From an uncultured Bacteroidales bacterium (GTDB taxonomy: Bacteria > Bacteroidota > Bacteroidia > Bacteroidales > JAUNSR01), in NCBI GenBank assembly GCA_947074145.1, contig CAMTOJ010000036.1, forward strand, positions 1 to 37,215: a DNA stretch of 37,215 nucleotides. Reading direction: 5' to 3'. Each line of letters starts with the position of its first letter. Position 1 is the stretch's first letter. This document shows, piece after piece, positions 7,331 to 16,515 of the stretch. A program made the translations under genes and the position numbers. A model generated the notes under the pieces. It made no database searches, was not told the DNA's origin, and saw nothing but the letters and a program-made list of their open reading frames with translations.

Positions 7331-9226
7331 TTATATATCACTCAGTTCGAGCCATCTCATCTCTTTTTCTTCAAGCTCCTCTATTATCTGACTTATTCTT
7401 GCCGATTTCAACAAAAGTTCATCATTTGAAAGAGAACCGCTACTCATCAATATCTCAATATCTGCCTTCTCTTGCTCCAATAAAGGGATAATCTCGTTTA
7501 GTTCGTCCAACTCTTTTTTCTCTTTGAATGAAAGTTTTCTTTTTGAATTTTGATTAGCCGAATTTGAAATGTCCTGGTTTTTTTGAGATTGCTTGGCAGC
7601 CTCTTTTGCCTTTATTGCTTTCTCATTATTCTTTTCCTCAAGTTCCTTAAACTCTTTCCATTCGCGATAATCGGAATAGTTGCCCGGAAAATCTTTCAAT
7701 TTGGCATTGCCGTTAAACACCATTAGGTGATCAACAACTTTATCCATAAAATAGCGGTCATGACTAACAACTATCACACATCCTTTGAAATTCTTAAGAT
7801 AGTCTTCAAGGACATTTAGGGTTACGATATCAAGATCATTGGTCGGTTCATCAAGAACAAGAAAGTTAGGACAACTCATCAATACACGACAAAGGTAAAG
7901 GCGTCGCTTTTCTCCACCGCTTAATTTATAAACAAAGTTATGTTGTGTCTCCGGAGTGAAAAGAAAGTATTGCAGAAATTGAGAAGCCGTTAACCTCGAA
8001 CCGTCACCAAGTGAAACCTCCTCGGCAATCTCTCTCACCACATCTATCACCTTCATCTGTTCATCAAATTTCAATCCCTCCTGACTGTAATATCCGAATT
8101 TTACCGTTTCGCCTATATCTATTGTACCTGTATCAGGAGCAACCTCACCCATAAGCATTTTGATAAAAGTTGATTTACCGGTTCCGTTATTACCAACTAT
8201 ACCCATCTTCTCATAGCGGGCAAAAATATAGCTGAAGTCTTCAAGAATCTTAAGATCACCGAAACTCTTTGATATATTCTCTGCTTCAAAAATCTTAGAC
8301 CCAATATAAGAGGCTTTTACATTTAATTTTACATTCCCTCTATCCTTCTCTCTTTTAGCTTTATCCTCAAGCTCATAAAATGCATCGATACGATATTTTG
8401 CCTTCGTGCCTCTTGCCTGTGGTTGACGTCTCATCCATTCAAGTTCGGTTTTAAGCAGATTATTGGCTCTCTCAATCTCAGTATTCATCGACTCCACTCT
8501 CTCCTGACGCTTTTCAAGAAAATAACTGTAATTACCCTTATAAGAATATATCTGTTTATTATCTATTTCAAATATCTCATTACACACTCTGTCAAGGAAG
8601 TATCTATCATGTGTTACCATTAATAGAGCAAGACGAGAACGGTTCAAATACCCTTCCAGCCATTCAATCATCTCAAGATCAAGGTGATTGGTAGGTTCAT
8701 CGAGAATCAATAATTCGGGATCTGAAATAAGTATATTTGCAAGAGCAATCCTTTTTCTTTGTCCTCCGGATAATGTTTCAACTTTTTGATCGAAATTATT
8801 GATTTTCAATTGCGAAAGAATCTGTTTGATTCTTAACTCATAATCCCAGGCATTAAGAGTATCCATCTTATGCATAAGTTCATCAAGCACCTCCAGATCA
8901 TTGTCGGCTATCGCTTTCTCATATTCGGCTATGGTACGTACTACCTCACTGTCAGTCTTAAAGCAAGCCTCAAGCACCGTAAGTCCGGGAGAAAATTGAG
9001 GATCCTGCTCCAGATATCCCACTTTAAGATCTCGTCGAAACACCACATTCCCACTCTCGTAACCCTCTTTACCTGAAATAATATTCAATAACGTAGTTTT
9101 TCCGCTTCCGTTTTTGGCTATCAAACCAATTCGCTGTCCTTCGAAAACTCCGAATGTTATATCTCTGAATAATACTAAATCACCAAATGATTTAGTCAGT
9201 TTTTCTACCTGTAGAAAACTTACCAT
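7331..9226 (-). CDS. uup: ABC-F family ATPase, Uup-like
   Basis: This 631-residue protein has two soluble ABC domains and no membrane segment. Domain 1 has Walker A AKNGSGKTT (37-45), signature TLSGGQRKRIALA (151-163) and Walker B LLILDEPTNHLDL (172-184). Domain 2 has Walker A GNNGTGKST (345-353), signature KLSGGEKRRLYLC (434-446) and Walker B FLVLDEPTNDLDI (455-467). The interdomain linker (about 240-300) is charged and helical. A C-terminal extension of about 110 residues, rich in Lys/Glu and likely coiled coil (KELDELNEIIPLLEQEKADI), is the Uup hallmark. ABC-F proteins act on ribosomes, and Uup is tied to genome stability and ribosome assembly. The symbol rests on architecture and length (E. 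coli Uup is about 635 residues). Confidence 0.85.
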   Translation of the reverse strand: MVSFLQVEKLTKSFGDLVLFRDITFGVFEGQRIGLIAKNGSGKTTLLNIISGKEGYESGNVVFRRDLKVGYLEQDPQFSPGLTVLEACFKTDSEVVRTIAEYEKAIADNDLEVLDELMHKMDTLNAWDYELRIKQILSQLKINNFDQKVETLSGGQRKRIALANILISDPELLILDEPTNHLDLEMIEWLEGYLNRSRLALLMVTHDRYFLDRVCNEIFEIDNKQIYSYKGNYSYFLEKRQERVESMNTEIERANNLLKTELEWMRRQPQARGTKAKYRIDAFYELEDKAKREKDRGNVKLNVKASYIGSKIFEAENISKSFGDLKILEDFSYIFARYEKMGIVGNNGTGKSTFIKMLMGEVAPDTGTIDIGETVKFGYYSQEGLKFDEQMKVIDVVREIAEEVSLGDGSRLTASQFLQYFLFTPETQHNFVYKLSGGEKRRLYLCRVLMSCPNFLVLDEPTNDLDIVTLNVLEDYLKNFKGCVIVVSHDRYFMDKVVDHLMVFNGNAKLKDFPGNYSDYREWKEFKELEEKNNEKAIKAKEAAKQSQKNQDISNSANQNSKRKLSFKEKKELDELNEIIPLLEQEKADIEILMSSGSLSNDELLLKSARISQIIEELEEKEMRWLELSDI

Positions 9227-9284
9227 AAGATTAATATCTTTAATTTATTCTTTAATGTTTTAATTAATACCGGGTTATGATACT

Positions 9285-11504
9285 TTATATTAACAATAAT
9301 CCGGTCTGGAAAAGATCTGTCATAATCTCTGTATTACAAAAATCACAGAAACTATCTGAAATATAGGGTTCTATATCTTTTTGCAAATCTTTTAATCTAT
9401 ATTTTTTATCCGATATTCCTGATACATATTTAGTATTGCCTCTTATTTTACAGCGATAGATCATATCATATAAAATATTGCAAATATCAGATGTTTCGGT
9501 TAGTTCAACAACATCTGTTCTGTTGTTTATTATTAATTGATTAATAGATTTTCCGTTTCTCTTTTTAATCTCTCGTTTAATAGGCTCTCCTCCTATCCAT
9601 ATCAATTCTCTTTTAAGCAAATTCTCGAATGATTCCCGGCTGTTAATAGCTTTATATATAAGACTTTTTGCTACCTGAGGTTTTGGAATCCCGAAAGAGA
9701 ACCAATCTTGTAATGGATAGTCAAGCCCTATATCATGCATATAGTTATACAAAGATTTTCTAAGCCCCTCACCAAACTTTTCATGTTTTGCTCCATGCAA
9801 ATCATTATAAAATCTGTCATTATCGGCAAATCCTCCAAAATCTGATTCATTTTCTTTTATGGCGAATCTGTCAGGATCCTTACATACCGGCGAATGAGCT
9901 GTCAAGGCAAAACGGTGCCAGAATCCCGATGATACTATCTTACATTCAAAAAGCTGACGTACTACTTCAAGTGAATTAATGGTTTCTTGTTCACTCTGAG
10001 ACGGGAAACCATACATCAGATAAGCATGAACCATTATTCCGGATTCGGTAAATGAGTGAGCAACTTTAGCAACCTGCTCAACTGTTACACCTTTATTTAT
10101 TAGTTTAAGTATTCTGTCAGACGCTACTTCAAGACCACCTGCCACTGCAATACATCCTGATGCTTTGAGTAACCGGCAAAGATCGGCAGTATAAGTTTTC
10201 TCAAAACGAACATTGGTCCACCATGTAATATTCACGCCTCTGTTTAACAACTCCAAAGCCATCTCTTTGAGTAATATAGGCGGTGCCGCTTCATCAACAA
10301 AATGAAATCCCGATTCTCCCGTTTTTTGCACAATCTCCTGTATCCTGTCAACTATAATCTTAGCAGATAAAGGGTCATATCTCGAAATATAATCAAGTGA
10401 ACAATCACAGAATGAACATTTTCCCCAATAACAGCCATGAGCAAGAGTCATTTTATTCCATCTTCCGTCACTCCATAACTTATGCATCGGGTTTATAACA
10501 TCTATTAAAGATAAATAGCTTTCAAGCGAAAGGTCTGAATAATCAGGAGTTCCCGTTTCTGACATTGTAACATTACTCTTTCCAGTATCACAGTTCATGA
10601 ATTTTACTTTATCATCATCCACAAGAAATGTTCTGATTAGGTTATTTGTGGAAAATTCAGTTTGCTTCATTGCTTCTATCAATCTCAAAAGAGGCAGTTC
10701 TCCATCATCAAGAGTGATAAAATCGGTAAATTCAAAAACACGTATGTCCGAAAGTGACCTGAGTTCAGTGTTTACAAAACCTCCTCCCATCTCAACCTTT
10801 ATTTTAGGAAATCTCTTTTTTATATATCCTCCGCATCGAAGTGCACTATAAAGGTTTCCGGGAAAAGGGATAGAGATAGCTACCATATCGGGGTTATACT
10901 CCTTAATATGCTTATCAAGAATATCAAGCATCACTTTATCTGTAAATGATTCCCTCTTCAGAGTATCATAAATCTCATCAAAGGAAGATGCACAACGCCC
11001 TAAAGATTCGGCATACCTGGAGAAACCGAACTTACTATCAACCGTTTCTGTTATGAAATCGCAAAGATCTTCAATATAAAGAGTAGCATAATGGCGTGCT
11101 TTGTCTCTATATCCCATCTCTCCAAAAGCGGAATATAGATCAGCTGTATTTTCAAAGCGCGAGGCCTGAGGTAAAAACTGATCATCGCAAATCATCTGAG
11201 CCATTGTTTGTTCTTTTCCCTGAAGAAACGAAATCACTATATCTATTGTCGATATATAATCTAAGGAAAGAGAATAAATACGCAACGCATTATCGGATAG
11301 ATAATCTTTTTTGGTCGACACTTCTTTAAAAAGTTGCTCGAGTCCGCTCTTGGAAAAGATACTGAGCAATGTTTCAAGACTAAGATCAATCTGACGACTA
11401 TCTACATTCTTAGTATTTAAGAAACCTTTGAGATAGAGAGTTGCCGGATATGGAGTATTGGGCTGAATCAAAGGGGGTGTGACCAATAATATACGTTCAA
11501 ACAT
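9285..11504 (-). CDS. B12-binding-type radical SAM protein, function unknown
   Basis: The protein has 739 residues. The N-terminal part (VTPPLIQPNTPYPATLYLKGFL, then MVAISIPFPGNLYSALRCGGYIK near 207-229 and a GGG at 240-242) resembles the Rossmann-like cobalamin-binding region of this radical SAM group, but no DxHxxG cobalamin-ligand motif is seen. The radical SAM core starts at about 352 with HGCYWGKCSFCDC: Cys358, Cys363 and Cys366 are spaced CX4CX2C instead of the usual CX3CX2C, with a further Cys368. It continues FVDEAAPP, GGLEVASDRIL and MYGFPSQSEQET as in the family. A C-terminal FCDFCN (near 720) offers two more cysteines. The reaction cannot be inferred. It stands 58 nt downstream of the ABC-F gene's start side, on the same strand, possibly co-transcribed. 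Confidence 0.75.
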   Translation of the reverse strand: MFERILLVTPPLIQPNTPYPATLYLKGFLNTKNVDSRQIDLSLETLLSIFSKSGLEQLFKEVSTKKDYLSDNALRIYSLSLDYISTIDIVISFLQGKEQTMAQMICDDQFLPQASRFENTADLYSAFGEMGYRDKARHYATLYIEDLCDFITETVDSKFGFSRYAESLGRCASSFDEIYDTLKRESFTDKVMLDILDKHIKEYNPDMVAISIPFPGNLYSALRCGGYIKKRFPKIKVEMGGGFVNTELRSLSDIRVFEFTDFITLDDGELPLLRLIEAMKQTEFSTNNLIRTFLVDDDKVKFMNCDTGKSNVTMSETGTPDYSDLSLESYLSLIDVINPMHKLWSDGRWNKMTLAHGCYWGKCSFCDCSLDYISRYDPLSAKIIVDRIQEIVQKTGESGFHFVDEAAPPILLKEMALELLNRGVNITWWTNVRFEKTYTADLCRLLKASGCIAVAGGLEVASDRILKLINKGVTVEQVAKVAHSFTESGIMVHAYLMYGFPSQSEQETINSLEVVRQLFECKIVSSGFWHRFALTAHSPVCKDPDRFAIKENESDFGGFADNDRFYNDLHGAKHEKFGEGLRKSLYNYMHDIGLDYPLQDWFSFGIPKPQVAKSLIYKAINSRESFENLLKRELIWIGGEPIKREIKKRNGKSINQLIINNRTDVVELTETSDICNILYDMIYRCKIRGNTKYVSGISDKKYRLKDLQKDIEPYISDSFCDFCNTEIMTDLFQTGLLLI

Positions 11505-11677
11505 TGACTACTAATTTTTATAATGTTGTAAAGTTAATCAAAAACCGCCATTATGTTGCATAACACTTATAAAGGGGTTAATAAATCAAAATATACCGAT
11601 TATGATTAATATAAAAATAAGCACCGAATGTTATAAATACGAGAGAGAAACTCTCTTTAACGAAAAAAATAAAAGAT

Positions 11678-12238
11678 ATGGATATGATTGATTCATTTTT
11701 CGGGAAAACAAAATATTGGTGGCTAATCCTTATTGCCGGCATCTGTATTGCCCTGGTAGGGATATGGATGCTTATTTTTCCCGTGCAGGGATATATTCTG
11801 ATTGCCCAGGCTTTCGGATGGTGTCTTTTGTTGTCCGGAATATTTCAGATTGTGATAGCATCATCGATTGAAAAGAAGTTTCATGGATGGGGATGGTGGC
11901 TTGCAGGAGGAATATTTGATATTATAATCGGGCTTATACTGGTGGTCAATATCGGGCTTACAATGGAAGTACTACCCTTTTTCTTTGCTTTTATATTTCT
12001 TTTTAAAGGTATTGAAAACATTGTCGCATCATTTGTTTCAATATCTACCAATCGATATTGGTGGCTGTATCTGATTAATGGCGTCTTGATGATTATCCTT
12101 TCGTGGATATTTTTCTCCTCAGCCAACAATCCTTCTTTTATAATAGATTTCCTTGTATCAATAATACTTATATACTGGGGATTCTCAATGTTATTTTTAT
12201 CATTTGACCTCAAACCGAGAAAAAAGATTGATGAATAG
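11678..12238 (+). CDS. DUF308 / HdeD-family membrane protein
   Basis: This 186-residue protein consists almost wholly of six hydrophobic helices (for example WWLILIAGICIALVGIWMLIF and WWLAGGIFDIIIGLILVV), with short loops and a basic C-terminal tail (KPRKKIDE). The pattern of three helix pairs, each opening with WW or a Gly-rich turn, is that of DUF308/HdeD proteins, some of which are linked to acid resistance in enterics; the role in Bacteroidetes is not established. The stop overlaps the start of the next gene by 8 nt, suggesting translational coupling. Confidence 0.75.
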   Translation: MDMIDSFFGKTKYWWLILIAGICIALVGIWMLIFPVQGYILIAQAFGWCLLLSGIFQIVIASSIEKKFHGWGWWLAGGIFDIIIGLILVVNIGLTMEVLPFFFAFIFLFKGIENIVASFVSISTNRYWWLYLINGVLMIILSWIFFSSANNPSFIIDFLVSIILIYWGFSMLFLSFDLKPRKKIDE

Positions 12239-12965
12239 TGGTCTAAGAAATATTATATTGACATTTATTGTTTTATTCAGCTTTTCCTGGGCCTCTTTCT
12301 CTCAGATAAGAGACCCTAAGCCTATTCAATTGTTTGCCAAAGGGGGTATTGCAGCCGGAGGAAGTAAAGCTGCAAATTTCACATCAGGCAATAGTTCTTT
12401 GCTCCTTTTCTCTCCTTCTTTCGGAGGCGGAATAGCTTTTGCTATTTCACCCTCATTTCAGTTAGTTGTCGAGGCTCTTTATATAAAAAAGGGAGTAAAT
12501 TGTAGAATGGAATATAACCAACATCTCGAAGATGCATATAATTTATCTGTAACATCTCCCGATGAAGTGGAAAGGGCTGTTAGCAACAATGTCCCTCTTG
12601 GCATAATATGGTCAAAAAACTCATATATTGAGATACCCTTTACTTTAAGTTATACATATTGTGAAGGGCTATTCAGGACCAGAATAGGTGGTTATTATGC
12701 TTATGCTATACATCGGGGTGGTGAATTCATGATAATTGAGAATGGTAAAGAATCGATTCGCGACCTTGAAACATCTTTAATACGAAAATATGTCAAAAGG
12801 CGTGACATGGGAATAAAAATTATCAATGAATTCTTTTTAGATAATATCTCTTTTAGTCTCGAATTCTCAGGAGGACTAAATGCTGTGATAAATCCGCGTA
12901 ACCCAAACAGCAATCGCAGAAGTTATAACATGGCTGTTTCGGCTTATCTGAATCTTTACTTCTGA
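12231..12965 (+). CDS. Outer-membrane beta-barrel protein (PorT-like)
   Basis: The start is set at ATG 12231, which overlaps the DUF308 stop (ATGAATAG) and gives the signal peptide MNSGLRNIILTFIVLFSFSWASFSQ. The nine residues added by the earlier start at 12204 would only put a charged stretch before it. The mature part (about 220 residues) shows short amphipathic strands (AKGGIAAGG, SPSFGGGIAFAI, LQLVVEALYIKKG-like stretches) and ends in YLNLYF with a terminal Phe, as in small Bacteroidetes outer-membrane barrels. It probably sits in the outer membrane; the function is unknown. Coupling to an inner-membrane DUF308 protein is the only context clue. Confidence 0.7.
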   Translation: MNSGLRNIILTFIVLFSFSWASFSQIRDPKPIQLFAKGGIAAGGSKAANFTSGNSSLLLFSPSFGGGIAFAISPSFQLVVEALYIKKGVNCRMEYNQHLEDAYNLSVTSPDEVERAVSNNVPLGIIWSKNSYIEIPFTLSYTYCEGLFRTRIGGYYAYAIHRGGEFMIIENGKESIRDLETSLIRKYVKRRDMGIKIINEFFLDNISFSLEFSGGLNAVINPRNPNSNRRSYNMAVSAYLNLYF

Positions 12966-12975
12966 ATATAATGAA

Positions 12976-12983
12976 TATATTTG
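12976..12983 (+). promoter_or_regulatory. Bacteroidetes -7 box of the cyclophilin gene
   Basis: TATATTTG, an exact TAnnTTTG match, lies 19 nt before ATG 13003 in the 37-nt gap after the barrel gene. This suggests that the cyclophilin gene has its own promoter. The -33 region has no clear TTTG. Confidence 0.4.
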
Positions 12984-13002
12984 CAGGAAACTTTTTTAAA
13001 TT

Positions 13003-13761
13003 ATGAATACAGAAAAAACTTATTACGTTCTTATTAAAACCGATCTTGGAGATATTAAAGTAAAACTATACAATGAGACTCCTCTTCACAGAGATAACTT
13101 TATCAAACTTGTAAAAGAGGGTTTTTATAACGAAACTCTATTTCATCGTGTTATTAAAAATTTTATGATACAAGGTGGAGATCCGGACTCTAAGGGTGCT
13201 GCTGCCGGTAAATCTCTTGGTACCGGAGGCCCCGGATATACTATTCCTGCTGAAATTATATATCCTCAATTATTCCATAAAAGAGGAGCTTTAGCTGCTG
13301 CTCGTCAGGCTGATCAGGTAAACCCTGAAAGAGAATCATCCGGTTCACAATTCTACATTGTTTGGGGAGATACATATAATCAAGGCAAACTGGGACAGAT
13401 GGAAAAACAACTATCTCAGGTTCAGGAACAATCTATCTTTGATAAACTCGTTAAAGAGCACAAATCTCAGATTATGCAGCTGAGAAAAACAAAAGATCAA
13501 AGTGGGCTTTATCAACTTCAAGAGGAACTTATCGCACTTACTAAAGCTGAATCCGATAAAATGGGAGCTCCTAAATTCACTCCTGAGCAGAAAGAGGCAT
13601 ATACTAATCTTGGAGGAACTCCTCATCTTGATAATCAATATACTGTTTTCGGAGAGGTTATTGAAGGTCTTGACATAGTGGAAAAAATTCAAAACACCCC
13701 TACAGCTTCTGGCGACAGACCGAAAAGCGACATTAAAGTGGAAATGATTATTATTGAATAA
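13003..13761 (+). CDS. Peptidyl-prolyl cis-trans isomerase, cyclophilin type, with large insertion
   Basis: This is a 252-residue cyclophilin. The catalytic landmarks are present: LFHRVIKNFMIQGGDP (the Arg, Phe, Met and Gln of the active site), ALAAAR, SSGSQFYIVW, and LDNQYTVFGEVIEGLDIVEKI. Between SQFYIVW and GGTPHLDNQY there are about 80 extra, highly charged, probably helical residues (GKLGQMEKQLSQVQEQ onward) that minimal cyclophilins of about 165 residues lack. No signal peptide is visible (start MNTEKTYYVLIKTD), so it is probably cytoplasmic. It accelerates proline isomerisation during protein folding. Confidence 0.9.
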   Translation: MNTEKTYYVLIKTDLGDIKVKLYNETPLHRDNFIKLVKEGFYNETLFHRVIKNFMIQGGDPDSKGAAAGKSLGTGGPGYTIPAEIIYPQLFHKRGALAAARQADQVNPERESSGSQFYIVWGDTYNQGKLGQMEKQLSQVQEQSIFDKLVKEHKSQIMQLRKTKDQSGLYQLQEELIALTKAESDKMGAPKFTPEQKEAYTNLGGTPHLDNQYTVFGEVIEGLDIVEKIQNTPTASGDRPKSDIKVEMIIIE

Positions 13762-13766
13762 TATAA

Positions 13767-13802
13767 AAATGTCGGTAAAACCTTAGTGCTTTACCGACAT
13801 TT
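13767..13802. terminator. Bidirectional rho-independent terminator
   Basis: Arms AAATGTCGGTAAA (13767-13779) and its complement (13790-13802) form a perfect 13-bp stem with a 10-nt loop and a T-rich right flank. It separates the cyclophilin gene from the convergent fimbrillin gene. Confidence 0.85.
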
Positions 13803-13835
13803 CTTTTACATATAATTATTAGAATCCTAACAAAA

Positions 13836-16226
13836 TCACTCTCCAAAGAAAAAACCGAAATCCACAACCGGCATCACCGAAAGTCCATAATCAGGCGTTA
13901 AATAAGAATAAATATTTGTTGAATCACTATTTTGAGATATCTGTAAAATTTTGTAAGAACCTGTAGTTGTAGAACTTTCCTGATTTGTCCAATAATAACC
14001 GTTACCATTAGTGTTATTAATATCTCCTGTAGGGCCACTCCTTTGTCCTATTGGCATAAATATAATAGTTCCTGAGACATACGAAAACAGCAATCCGGGA
14101 AATTTAGATACCCATTGTTTTATTTGCAAATCATAGCTACTATCTAAAGAAGGCAACATCGATCCTATTGGTGAAGGATCATATATTGTCTTATAATTAC
14201 CTGTACTATTAGTATATGGAATCCCCCAAAATGTTGATTTAGGAGTGTAATTACTACCTGTATAGAAAATTGTAGGGTTCTTTATAGAAGATTCAAGACT
14301 ATAGTCAGAGGAGAATTGAATAGCATCGTTTATGCTTGGAAGTGCATTTATATTTTGATCTGAGCCTATACTATCGGCGGGTAGCATCGGATCTTTTCTT
14401 CCCCATTGATAATATGTATTATTAATACCGATTTTTATCGTATCGGGATTCTGTACAAACACCACTTCTTTTGTAAGACCACTACTCTTTTGTGTAAAAA
14501 GTAGTGATATATTATTCTGAGCGTAATCATATTGCTGCGGCAAACTTGTTCCAATATTCAATCCAAAGAGTATTTTTTCACCGTTGTTTGGATATGGTTT
14601 TAGTTCCCAAGGAGAGATCCATATATGCCAACTCCACATTATTACTCCATCCTGATCTTTTATGGCAATCAGAGCATTACCCGGTGCTATATTACTATCG
14701 CTTACATAAAAATAAATATATTGATTATCATCACTTAGCTCTACTGTTGTAATCATATCAAATGGAGATTGCCATAATAATTCACAAGAAGCATCCGATA
14801 TAGGCAAAATCAGATTATTTGTACTTGTAATCTCATTTCCTGCATAATTAACCATAGAACTATTGTAACAAGATATATTAAGAATGGCTTCGGTTGTATT
14901 AGAAGAAGTAGTAGAAGAGGACGACAATCCGTTTCCTATTATCCAACATGGGAATTTATGCCATCCCGGTTGATTAACAATATAACAGTTAGCTGAACAA
15001 TATTTTCCACTAATGTAATTACTCAAATCTACTGCATCTTCTTTGGATATTACATCTCTGTTTCTCATAACGTTTATAAAATCTTTAGGGCTTATTATCT
15101 GAGCTGGAGTTGCCTTTATACAAGATATGGATTTATTTATAGAGATTCCCCCTGCTGAATCAGATAGCTCAGTAATAATATCGGTAACACTCCAATTATA
15201 ATATTGAGTTTGAGATAGAATCGACACATCCCAGCCAAGATCCAGGCTATCTCCATTGGCATCTTTGAAATAACTGTCTATAACTAAATTATATGTTCCT
15301 CCGACAAAACTTAACGTATCTGTAGGGATTCCCGATGAACTTAGAGAAGTCGTTGTGATATCAAAAACATATTTGCCCTGTTTCAGCATATATGTATATT
15401 TATATCCCGCCTTCCACTCATCAATACCACCCTGAATTAAAGATATTGTCTTAGTCCCTATATTGGTAAACTCCACAACAATCTCGGCATTATCATTCAA
15501 CACTTGAGGTGGCAACATTAGAAAACCATTATTTGCCATAATAGAATTCCCCGTTATTGGTTGTGGATTCTGAGAAAGACCTATTGTATATGTTTGATCA
15601 TTCATCGACAATGAATCCCATGTAAAAACTGAACCATCATAATCAATACTTATTATCCCCGAAGTATAAACGCCATTTATACCTATAGATTTAATAGTAT
15701 CATTCTCTTCTGATGTCATATCAAAAGCTATGCAAGAAAGTGCATGAGAGAAAGTCATATCAACAATCTCCCTATACTGATTAGTCTTTGTCTGAGCAAT
15801 CATTAAATCAGGTTGATCTCCAACAACCGAAGGTACCTGATAACGAATCCGGGGTACACTGTCACTATTCTTACTTATAGAGATTCCGTTTGTCTGTGAA
15901 GCTAAAGGAAAATATCCGTAAAATGTCAAACTCCCTGCCTGAGGCCAATAATATTGGTTTTCAAGACTCCAGTACGGTGAAGACTTTACGACTTTTATAT
16001 TTTCAAATAAATAGCCATCTGAAGCTTGCAAAGCATATATACCTATCTCGCGAAATAGTTCATTATTTACTGAGTCGATAGGAGTTCCTTTAGTGACCAT
16101 ATTCTTAATATCGACACTAAATGTTATCTTGTGCGAATCAACAAAATATTGTATTGAGTCATCCTTACAAGAAAAAACAGACACCAACAATAAGAAATAA
16201 ATCAGATAGTAAAATATTTTTTTCAT
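13836..16226 (-). CDS. Fimbrillin-family lipoprotein
   Basis: This is a 796-residue lipoprotein: MKKIFYYLIYFLLLVSVFSC with the lipobox Cys at 20. Residues 30-300 follow the fimbrillin layout seen in Bacteroidales (ITFSVDIKNMVTKGTPI, then YYWPQAGSLTFYGYFP, DLMIAQTKTNQYREIVDMTFSHALSCIAFDM, and a late WKAGYKYTYML). The long C-terminal part contains TYYQWGRKDP and YDPSPIGSMLPS, resembling the YDPCPxG segment of fibrobacter-paralogue type domains, with Ser in place of the usual Cys. It is likely exported to the cell surface as an adhesin or pilus-tip type protein. It stands alone, with no fimbrial assembly genes beside it, which makes an orphan surface protein more likely than part of a full pilus operon. 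Confidence 0.75.
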   Translation of the reverse strand: MKKIFYYLIYFLLLVSVFSCKDDSIQYFVDSHKITFSVDIKNMVTKGTPIDSVNNELFREIGIYALQASDGYLFENIKVVKSSPYWSLENQYYWPQAGSLTFYGYFPLASQTNGISISKNSDSVPRIRYQVPSVVGDQPDLMIAQTKTNQYREIVDMTFSHALSCIAFDMTSEENDTIKSIGINGVYTSGIISIDYDGSVFTWDSLSMNDQTYTIGLSQNPQPITGNSIMANNGFLMLPPQVLNDNAEIVVEFTNIGTKTISLIQGGIDEWKAGYKYTYMLKQGKYVFDITTTSLSSSGIPTDTLSFVGGTYNLVIDSYFKDANGDSLDLGWDVSILSQTQYYNWSVTDIITELSDSAGGISINKSISCIKATPAQIISPKDFINVMRNRDVISKEDAVDLSNYISGKYCSANCYIVNQPGWHKFPCWIIGNGLSSSSTTSSNTTEAILNISCYNSSMVNYAGNEITSTNNLILPISDASCELLWQSPFDMITTVELSDDNQYIYFYVSDSNIAPGNALIAIKDQDGVIMWSWHIWISPWELKPYPNNGEKILFGLNIGTSLPQQYDYAQNNISLLFTQKSSGLTKEVVFVQNPDTIKIGINNTYYQWGRKDPMLPADSIGSDQNINALPSINDAIQFSSDYSLESSIKNPTIFYTGSNYTPKSTFWGIPYTNSTGNYKTIYDPSPIGSMLPSLDSSYDLQIKQWVSKFPGLLFSYVSGTIIFMPIGQRSGPTGDINNTNGNGYYWTNQESSTTTGSYKILQISQNSDSTNIYSYLTPDYGLSVMPVVDFGFFFGE

Positions 16227-16515
16227 AACAACCCTTTATTCAGAAGGTAACAAATATGAAAACAATGTTGATTACTAAAGGTTTATTAAACCTGATTTAT
16301 AAATTTTTATTGGCTCAATATAACATCCTTAATTTTTACTTCAAATGCACCTTAACCAATGTTACAGTTACTGAATGTTCCATTTTTATCTTTATTATTA
16401 CAGGATATAAGAAAGAAACATATGCATAATTTTAATTTGCAAGCTCTTTGATATTCTAATTTTCATAATGTATTAAATTATTGTTTTAGCAATATCCTTA
16501 AATTTATTAGATATT

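Noticed and set aside
12204..12230. Upstream start for the barrel protein
   Set aside because: It adds a charged stretch before a clean signal peptide; ATG 12231 overlaps the previous stop and fits coupling.
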